From NCBI RefSeq assembly GCF_003672135.1, contig NC_039515.1, forward strand, positions 13,578,001 to 13,642,000: a stretch of 64,000 bases of DNA, given 5' to 3'. Under the pieces are notes generated by a model, which was given only the letters and a program-made list of their open reading frames with translations, was not told where the DNA came from and did not search any database. Within the stretch, counting starts at the first letter, position 1, and the number at the start of each line of letters is the position of its first letter. The position numbers and the translations under genes were made by a program. Source of the DNA: Ooceraea biroi. Its lineage: Eukaryota > Arthropoda > Insecta > Hymenoptera > Formicidae. This document shows positions 55,559 through 64,000 of this stretch, piece after piece.

Positions 55559-58336
55559 TATATTGTAGCAAAATAATAGAAAGAGCAAACGTCATGGCAA
55601 TATGAGGGAATGACGATCCGCTTGGGACAGATTTCAGGTAGCTGGATGGATCGGGACAATTGCACTTGCGACTCGCAAGTTGCGAGGAGAGTGACCGATA
55701 TCTTGTTACGAGTCTGATCGCGTGTGAGATTTTTGTATTCCTCGAAACTATTAAATCTGTTGTTTTATTATTTAAGACGGCCTAGTTATTCACGGGTACG
55801 ACGAATCCGGTTTCGATTCCTCTACTACATATAATTTCTAATTTTTTTAAATTATCAGACCGATAGTCGACCTATTGCGCTTGAATTATTGCGCTTTTCT
55901 CACGTAAAAATTTAAAACAATTTTTTATCAATCAAAAAACAATCTTATGCAATTTTCCGTAAAAACCGATTAGCATTGGATTAACATCAGACTCGTCTCA
56001 TTTACTTTGCAAATATCTGACGCAAATTCACGGAATACATTCTAGACAAAATCTTTCAACAACGTTTTACATCTTTCAATTCTTCATATGCATTATAAAG
56101 CGATAAGTTCACTTGATCTTGCAATTGTTTAAACGTTTGCCGCACATAATGCGCGGTATTGTATGTAGATATGTAGATGGCCTTATTGTAATTATACAAA
56201 TTATTGATTATACACGTACAACGACACTTTTGTGTACAATTTTGATGTAACTTGTGTAATAAGAAGACTACATTATATACTTAAGGGTCGACTCTCTTAA
56301 ATCTGTCATCTTGATTTTATGACATCATATACAAAAATATTGGTTTTGTGAGGAAAAAGTGAAAAATGAAAATATTGAACGCAAGAATTTTCGACTATGT
56401 CATTCCTCGCCTATGACGTCATAAAATCAAGATGGCAGATTTAAGAGAGCCGACCCTTAAAAATATCTCATAAATAATGAAATATTACTACATATAAATC
56501 TTGGCTACGTTTAATCATTGAACCACGACTAACTTCACAATCAGTATGTACATTTGATAATTAAATTACATGATCCACCGTAAATAATTGTAAAAGAGAT
56601 CATTTCAGTAACTAAGTACCCTTATCAAACTCATACATATAATCAATTAAATAAAATTATTAAATAATTGTGCGAATGAATGAAGAGTTATCTTTTAGAT
56701 CTTACCTCTAAACAGCATTTTTTATTTTAAGAAGAAATGAATCTGCCTCTTTATTAATATGTGTATTCAAGCATTCTCCAACTGTCCCAACGATCATTGA
56801 CTTCTGTTTTGCCGGAAGATCCTCATATTTTAAAATTCTACTCTCGTTAAGCGCGAGTACATCACAGAATTAAATAAAAATTTGCGTTGTCTAGAGATTA
56901 CTGACACACGTGGGCATAATTTCTACGATCAAATAACATGGAAAATTACCTCTTTATTTTCAACATTGTTGATGTCTGGAAGCCCGGCCTTGCCGGCAGG
57001 TGAGCACGATATAACGATACCGACAGATATTGATATTGATATTGATAAATGAATAGTGATATAAATAGTGAATCCATTCATATCTCTCACACTTTCACTT
57101 TTCGTAAAGCAGTTATGGATGAATGATTTTTATTCTGTTTCAAGAGGACGTCTGCGAAACCCTAAATTGCGACAAGCAATCATACTAGCTTACGGTGACT
57201 TCTATAATTCTACACGTGGCATCTTTCCTTCCTTCCTCTCTCCGTCCATCAAGAGAAGATGTATGCCACCTCTCCTACTCTAATCAACTCTCGCAACTTG
57301 GCTTTACACCGCTCTCAAGTGTTGCGAAGGTGCAAAAATACCAGGCCGCTACGGCAAACGCCGACTGAAGAAAATATCGAGGAATGATCTAGGAAAGACC
57401 AGTTAAGGAGGTCGACGATCCTGCAAAACACAATATGTAGATCATGATAGATCCGCCGTTTCGTACACGTTTACGGCCTTGGCCTACTTAGTATCGAGGT
57501 GCCACGCGAGCCGTTAGCGAAGCTTGGCGAATCGAGAGTACGCTCGCCGATGATCGCAACCGTTGCACAATCTTGCCATGGACGTGCCACACGAAGCCAC
57601 ACCGTTCCGTTCCGCTGGAGTAGCGATTGTTGTTGACTCGAGCGCTTTTATCGACTCTTGCGAGTTATTGAAGATGAATTGTGACGGATAAGATCATCAC
57701 GTTATGTCTGCCAGACGACAGGCGAGATGTCTTCGAGCCTACCCACGCATGATTGTCTGTCATGTGTTGCCAAGCCACAAAAGTATTTGATGAAGATTAA
57801 CCATTACATGGATCCCCATTAACACGTATATTATTCTCTAGAATGTAGGAGTAATTTTTGAAATGGAAATCAAAGTTTAAAGATTGCGTGGTTAAACTTG
57901 AGGAATATGTAAATATTGAACAGCAATCACGACTCACAAAGAACTTGTTCAAAATTACAGCGTCGCCGTGTGTAAAGAAAGCTTTTTTTCCTTATAAGTT
58001 GGGTAATAAATTATTCATGCAGTCATGTGTAAAAATCGAGTGATAAATGAATCCAATTTGTTTTTTTTTTCTTTTTTTGAATCGTGCATTCTTGATCATA
58101 ATGACGAGATTTATCGCTTGTAGTGATGAGTAAGATGAATTTCACGTATACATCCATATGTATATGTATGACAAATGCGTATTTCAAAACAAATTACTAT
58201 ACAATTTCAATCAATGTAATATGAAAATTGTAGGGTCAAGTTCAAACAATAGTGACAAGAATTTCGAGCAAACTGTCGAAGGTGTATCGAAATTCTCTCT
58301 TTTATTTTGTATAAAACAAATATTAACGAAAGTATT
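55559..58336. other. AT-rich unique DNA with no recognised gene
   Basis: Short ORFs (57068-57283, 57858-58043, 58158-58376) have no known domain. Contains the TTAA hairpin at 56285-56456. Confidence 0.4.
56285..56456. mobile_element. TTAA-flanked hairpin MITE, 172 bp
   Basis: TTAA at 56281-56284 and 56457-56460; left end GGGTCGACTCTCTTAAATCT and right end its complement with one or two changes, arms about 50 bp with ATCTTGATTTTATGAC(A/G)TCAT. Confidence 0.75.
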
Positions 58337-60278
58337 ATTTTTCCATTTCACCAACCACAAATATCGTCATGCATAGCTCTTGTATCCAGAAACTAATTAG
58401 AGTATCAATTTAGTCCGTAACAAGTGATGAAACTGTTAACCGTTCAGAAATTGAGCAACAAGCTATATCTTTCTTTTTCTTCTTTATTTTACAATTTCGA
58501 GTCTCCTAATAATTTACTCGAAATGTGATCAATCGTAGGTTTATCTTCCAATGTCCTTCAACAGTGGAAAGTCCGTAGATTTTCGTGGAAAGTTAATCTA
58601 AATTTTAATTGCAAATTGTTTGCAATTCTCTAGTAATGCAAATGGAAATTTAATTTTATGTAATATTTAACTTCCTCAATGCAATGTTCAAAGATATCAA
58701 AGATATCAATACAAAGATCAAAGTTTTGAAAACATTCCACCTTTTAAATTAAAAGCATCGTAAGAATGTATTGAATGAGGAAAAGAAGATAAGTATTAAA
58801 ATATCAAATTCAAAACTTCAATTAAAAATCGTGTGAAATAATCTTGCAGGAATATTAGCAATCCCAGCTCCGATATAATCGATTCCCGTAATTATCAAAT
58901 TTAAGATAATCTCAAATCACGCTACTCATCAGAAAAGATTAATTTGCGAGTGATTAGCAAAATGATTGACTGCTTTTATTATACCATAATATAACGTTAA
59001 CTGAAACTGACTCACAGCTGGAGCAACCAACCGAGGAAGAACGAATAATGTGCGTTAATATTGCGCAGGAAGAAGGCATTGCATTGTTCATAACATCTAG
59101 CCTCAAGGATTGCCCGCTCTTTCCGAGTTTTCGTAAATGTTTCACGTACGCGAATCAAGACGAATCGCACGTCCGCGACGTGATTCGCCTGCGAAGGTTG
59201 CCACGATTCGCCGAACATTTGAGCATAGAGAACAACATTCGCCGGGTTGAGACTTGAGATTGTGAGATTGTACGATACAAAACCAGCTAACTTAATGTAC
59301 GAAATCACTTGGACAGTTACACTAACATTTCGAAATGGATGAAGAACAATTTTCTTAATGTTATATCTGCTTGGTGCTATCGGATATTGTAATATGAAAG
59401 CATGAGGATTTATCAAAGTTTTGTTAATTTGCTGATTAACCTGAATAGTTTATTTTATTGCTTTCAGATGAAGAAACTGAGAATATATATAATAAAAGCA
59501 AAAAGTATTATGTAAAAAGAATTTTTAATTTATGTCACTTTTCGAAAGTTTTTCTTTTACACTGCATTCTTGTTTCTCATCATTGTTATCATTATTGAGC
59601 ACAACAGATAATGTTCGTCTCTATTCTCACAATAATATAAACATAAAATTTAAGTTATTCTACCAAACAACAAATTATAGTCATCGTAGTTGCGACATAG
59701 TAACGTCAACATACGTTATCTTATCCGTGTGCACTATATCGTTTTCAAAATTTCTCGAGCAAATGCACTTTAATTATAGTCAGATAACCACAACTACCTT
59801 GCAACATTTTCACGTGTAACGTTTCATATCACAATCTCTCTCATTACTGCATATAATCAACTAACAATTAACAATTCTACTCATTCAATTTCATTTGAAT
59901 GACGCAACTCCGCGGTTTGCAAATGTCTTACTCAAAATTGGACAGAACGTCGTTTCATATCAACTTTCAACTCGAAACTTTTATAGAATAAACGTAATGA
60001 GATCTATCTCTCGAAATGAAATCTGAGGCCGTGCGTGCCGATACTCTTCAAGGCGCGCGATGACACGACGTGCACGTGATCGTCATCGAACAGCGCGGAT
60101 CACCCGCGATGCATGGCATCTCGACGGGTAGCCTACGAGCAGGAACGCGCTCAACCAGGTAACGTAACGCGTAAAAGTTAATTTTCCTACGGTGCGTCTT
60201 TCAGGATTCTTCAGGAATCGAACGATTCATCAAGCATGAATGTCGCGCTCCTCCGCTTGTGCTTCAACGTCGAATCTA

Positions 60279-62163
60279 CCCAGTAAGCAAAATGTGTGCA
60301 ATCTGCCAGCGGATTGGCAACAGATTACTGCAGAAGTTGATAGCAAATTGGCATCCGTTATGTCCGCGTTAGGATAGTGATCCGCCAGCAGAGCCTGCTA
60401 ACAGACTCTGACGGCAGATTGGCGGCAGAAACCGAACAGGATCTGTTAACATCTGACGGCAGATTGACGGCAGAAACCGAACAGTATCTGCAGCTTTTGG
60501 CCATTCATATTTACGATATATTAAAGCATGTGTTTACTTTTAACACACTATAAATTGTTAAAAGAACGCATTTGTTTGTTTGTTAGATTAAAGTACATTT
60601 GGCTTGATGTGTCTTTCTGACAGTTCGTTGCATAATCTCTCTCTTATTGTTAATTTGTTCTAATCCGAAGTCCGAATTTCGCTTTCGAACTTCAGATTGC
60701 TCGTGGCGTGCGTGAACTACATGGACGTCGTCCATGGGAGCCTCTGTGCCGCAAGTGCAAAAATTTTCAGAAAAATTAATATTATCGTGCCAAGGCGCGT
60801 ATATTAACTTATATAACTGTTAGGCTAAATCTTAACATCGAGCAAGAACTCGACGCGTGCACCGCATAGCGGTGCGGAGCGAAAACACATATTCATAGCC
60901 GTGTAAATTTGAATACTGTCAAAAGCTGCGGATCCTGTTCGGTTTCTGCTGCCAATCTGCCGTTAGATTCCGCGTGCGCAAATCTTGCTCGGTTTCTGTC
61001 GACAATCCGACTTCAAGCCATGTTTGCAGATTCTGCTCGGTTTCTGCCGCCAATCTGTTCTTAGATTTTGTGAGCAAGCTCTGTTACATTTCTGGCACCA
61101 ATTTGTCGAATTGATCGTTAACAACAACTTCTGTATCAAATTTGTTGTCTTTTGGCTGGCAATAGTTGATAGCACCCAGTAGGCAAAATGTGTGCAATCT
61201 GCCAGCGGATTGGCAACAGATTACTGCAGAAGTTGATAGCAAATTGGCATCCGTTATGTCCGCGTTAGGATAGTGATCCGCCAGCAGAGCCTGCTAACAG
61301 ACTCTGACGGCAGATTGGCGGCAGAAACCGAACAGGATCTGTTAACATCTGACGGCAGATTGACGGCAGAAACCGAACAGAATCTGCAGCTTTTGGCCAT
61401 TCATATTTACGATATATTAAAGCATGTGTTTACTTTTAACACACTATAAATTGTTAAAAGAACGCATTTGTTTGTTTGTTAGATTAAAGTACATTTGGCT
61501 TGATGTGTCTTTCTGACAGTTCGTTGCATAATCTCTCTCTTATTGTTAATTTGTTCTAATCCGAAGTCCGAATTTCGCTTTCGAACTTCAGATTGCTCGT
61601 GGCGTGCGTGAACTACATGGACGTCGTCCATGGGAGCCTCTGTGCCGCAAGTGCAAAACTTTTCAGAAAAATTTATATTATCATGCCAAGGCGCGTATAT
61701 TAACTTATATAACTGTTAGGCTAAATCTTAACATCGAGTAAGAACTCGACGCGTGCACCGCATAGCGGTGCGGAGCGAAAACACATATTCATAGCCGTGT
61801 AAATTTGAATACTGTCAAAAGCTGCGGATCCTGTTCGGTTTCTGCTGCCAATCTGCTGTTAGATTCCGCGCGCGCAGATCTTGCTCGGTTTCTGCTGCCA
61901 ATCCGCCGTTAGATTCCGCGCGCGCAAATCTTGCTCGGTTTCTGTTGACAATCCGACTTCGAGCCATGTTCGCAGATTCTGCTCGGTTTCTGCCGCCAAT
62001 CTGTTCTTAGATTTTGTGAGCAAGCTCTGTTACATTTCTGGCACCAATTTGTCGAATTAATCGTTAACAACAACTTCTGTATCAAATTTGTTGTCTTTTG
62101 GCTGGCAATAGTTGATAGCAGATAGTTAGCATCATCTGCTCTCGGCAGACTTGGCTATCTGGG
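60279..62163. mobile_element. CCCAG-ended element, copy in the second duplicate
   Basis: Same two-block structure as 4591-6475, with a few substitutions; TA flanks conserved. Confidence 0.6.
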
Positions 62164-63157
62164 TACAGCGCTGTACCCGCAAACGTCAGTTAAAATTAAC
62201 CGGGATCTAACCGGTTCCTTCCCTCTCTCTCTCTCTCTCTCTCTGTCTCTCCCTCTCTCTATCTCTTTCTCTCTTTCCAATGACCAAATGACGAAATTAG
62301 AAGGAAACGGCGAATTATGATCTAATTTTCACCTAGAGTCAACTATAATTTAAACGTTTCCGGTGACGGATTGTAATGAAAAAAATGAGAGTTTTTAAGA
62401 TCGAATTATATCACCCGTGAATGCGCTTCTAGTGCCCAGTTACGCTCACCCTATTGCGCTACTATGTTAGTAAATCAGCTGCAGCCCGCTCCGATCCGGT
62501 CCGCGCGCTCGCGATCGCTCCCACGCTCACCCTCCGGCGAATGACGAATCAGCTGATCGCATGCACGCTTGCCCAATGCGTCTGCCACGTATCTCACCTG
62601 TTGCGCGTAGCGTCTCTGTCTCTCCTCTTCTCTCTCTCTTTCCTCTTCTTTCACTCGCACCCTCGGCTCGTCTCGTTCCGGCGCGATCCTCTTCGACGCT
62701 GACCGAACTGCCGGCGCGCGTACACGCTCCGCAAGACACACGCTCCGGCGATAGAACGCGCGGACGTACTCTCGGCGGGCAGATCCACGGATTAGATCCT
62801 CCAAGTTAAAAATACACAACGGACGCGGGGCGCGGCGACGAACCAGCTCGCTCGCGTCTGCTCGACGCGACTCTCGGGAACGCAACGATACTTTTCTGAC
62901 GAAACGCGCGCGCGTTCCTCCTCGCGTCGTGCTCCGCCAGGGGCGGAGCTATAGGGAATCATTGAAAACCAGTTCCGTCACACCGGAAGCCGCTTATCGC
63001 TAAACGATATTATACCTTCGCATATAATTATCAGTCGCGGAGTTTATTTTACAATTATTTGTCGTTCTTCTATTACGTTATTATTAACGAAGCGTTCGAA
63101 GTTTACAGAAAACAATTTTCGTCACATTTGTCGAGAAAATATCATTGAAATCTCTCC

Positions 63158-63264
63158 ATGGATCTCATGGGATTACCAAATTTCAGAGAAACGACGCCAC
63201 GCACATACCTGGTGATGATCGATCATGTATCGCACTGCGTCGCAAACTTCAGCACGAAGATGAG
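63158..63264 (+). CDS. Candidate first coding exon, second copy
   Basis: Same 107 bases as 7470-7576, with intact ATG, frame and GTAAGT donor. Identity of the product unknown. Confidence 0.35.
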
Positions 63265-64000
63265 GTAAGTTGTACAAGAGAAGTTTCGGTCAACGTCGGG
63301 CATGCATGCAGAAATGGATTTTGTTGAGACTGAAATTGGCGTACAATAATGATTATTCACGATGTTTAACGTATTGCAATGAATATTCGATACTTTGTGA
63401 AAAGACACTCACGATGATTTTTGTACGCAACACTCTTTCAGAGACTAATAATCGTGAAAAATAGCGCAGCGGCCAAGCGCAACTCCGTTGTCGTCGTGGC
63501 GCGGTTCGTGACTAACCGAGATCTATCGAACAGCAATATTGCGATTCTCGAAACTTGACACGGTCGAAGGAGCGAGCCACAATCACTGTCCTGGTGATTA
63601 TAACTTGCGTCTATTTCAACTGCATTTTTTGTACTTAATATTAAATAAGTATACGTTTACAATTATAAAACGAATAGAAAATATTGTGACGTATCGTCAT
63701 AGTAACATTTTCAAATTAAGCGTATATCGTGACATCCTGCGTCGTAGTAATTTCAAATCAAGTATATATTATATATAAATTTAATTATTATATATATTGC
63801 ATCGATGACTTCGCATTATAATCATATATGGATAAATTATCTTTTACATTATATATTTTCGCCTGATTATTGAAAGACCCCAGGCAGCACATGTTAGCCT
63901 AATATATGTTTCTTAGACGTATCTAATGTCTAAGAAACATAAAGTACCATTTAAGAAACGTTTTAAATAGAAACCGTTTTTAGACCTCAATTTTAAAAAC

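Larger units (their letters stand above)
58337..64000 (+). repeat. Large direct duplication, copy 2 (mate 2656-8311), runs off the window
   Basis: Collinear with contig B's start over at least 5.66 kb. It includes second copies of the 80-codon open stretch (about 59017-59257), the CCCAG-ended element (60279-62163), the CT microsatellite, the GC island (62458-62950), the candidate first exon (63158-63264) and the start of the CCCAGG element (63879 onward). Left of 58337 the sequence continues without a break, unlike copy 1. Confidence 0.95.

Overview
The window is eukaryotic nuclear DNA, most likely from an insect and probably a hymenopteran such as an ant. It has multi-exon genes with short introns, (TTAGGTTGGGG)n telomere-type DNA, an R1/TRAS/SART-like LINE and many mariner-like and TTAA-target DNA transposons. 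The order is inferred from gene and repeat content, not proven.

Layout. The window is three contigs joined by two 100-N gaps (2556-2655 and 19990-20089). Contig A (1-2555) holds the 3' end of a non-LTR retrotransposon followed by about 1.3 kb of an 11-bp telomeric repeat whose G-rich strand runs into the gap. Contig B (2656-19989) starts with 5.66 kb that recurs almost unchanged at 58337-64000. It then carries the single-exon PUM3/penguin gene (+ strand) and the 3' two-thirds or so of the proteasome-adaptor gene ECM29/ECPAS (- strand), which is cut off by the second gap. Contig C (20090-64000) opens with one arm of a 5.56-kb inverted repeat (20090-25661 versus 31424-36986). It then has mostly intergenic DNA with one candidate first coding exon (26578-26718, possibly an ELOVL elongase), a 152-bp satellite (49412-50474) and, at the end, the second copy of the contig B start.

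Mobile DNA dominates. TTAA-target elements: a five-member view of one 702-bp foldback family (four filled copies and two readable empty sites, one in a sister host copy and one in a host TIR), a 1.2-kb Kolobok-like element with the end of a Mutator-like transposase ORF, a 1.1-kb piggyBac-like element and two hairpin MITEs. TA-target elements: a near-complete mariner-like element with an intron-containing transposase (36497-38019), two large foldback elements made from the 3' end of such transposases (13966-15070, 40865-42692), a truncated irritans-type mariner, four copies of a CACCC-ended element, and CCCAG-ended MITEs. Several are nested, so the order of insertion can be read.

Genes do not form a functional unit: PUM3 is a nucleolar RNA-binding protein and ECM29 is a proteasome scaffold; they are convergent neighbours about 500 bp apart. 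ECM29 coding exons need about one single-base indel each to stay in frame and PUM3 needs one, which points to uncorrected long-read consensus errors or, for ECM29, decay. Gap position, telomere orientation, the repeated contig ends and the missing ECM29 5' exons together suggest that the contig order in this scaffold is unreliable.
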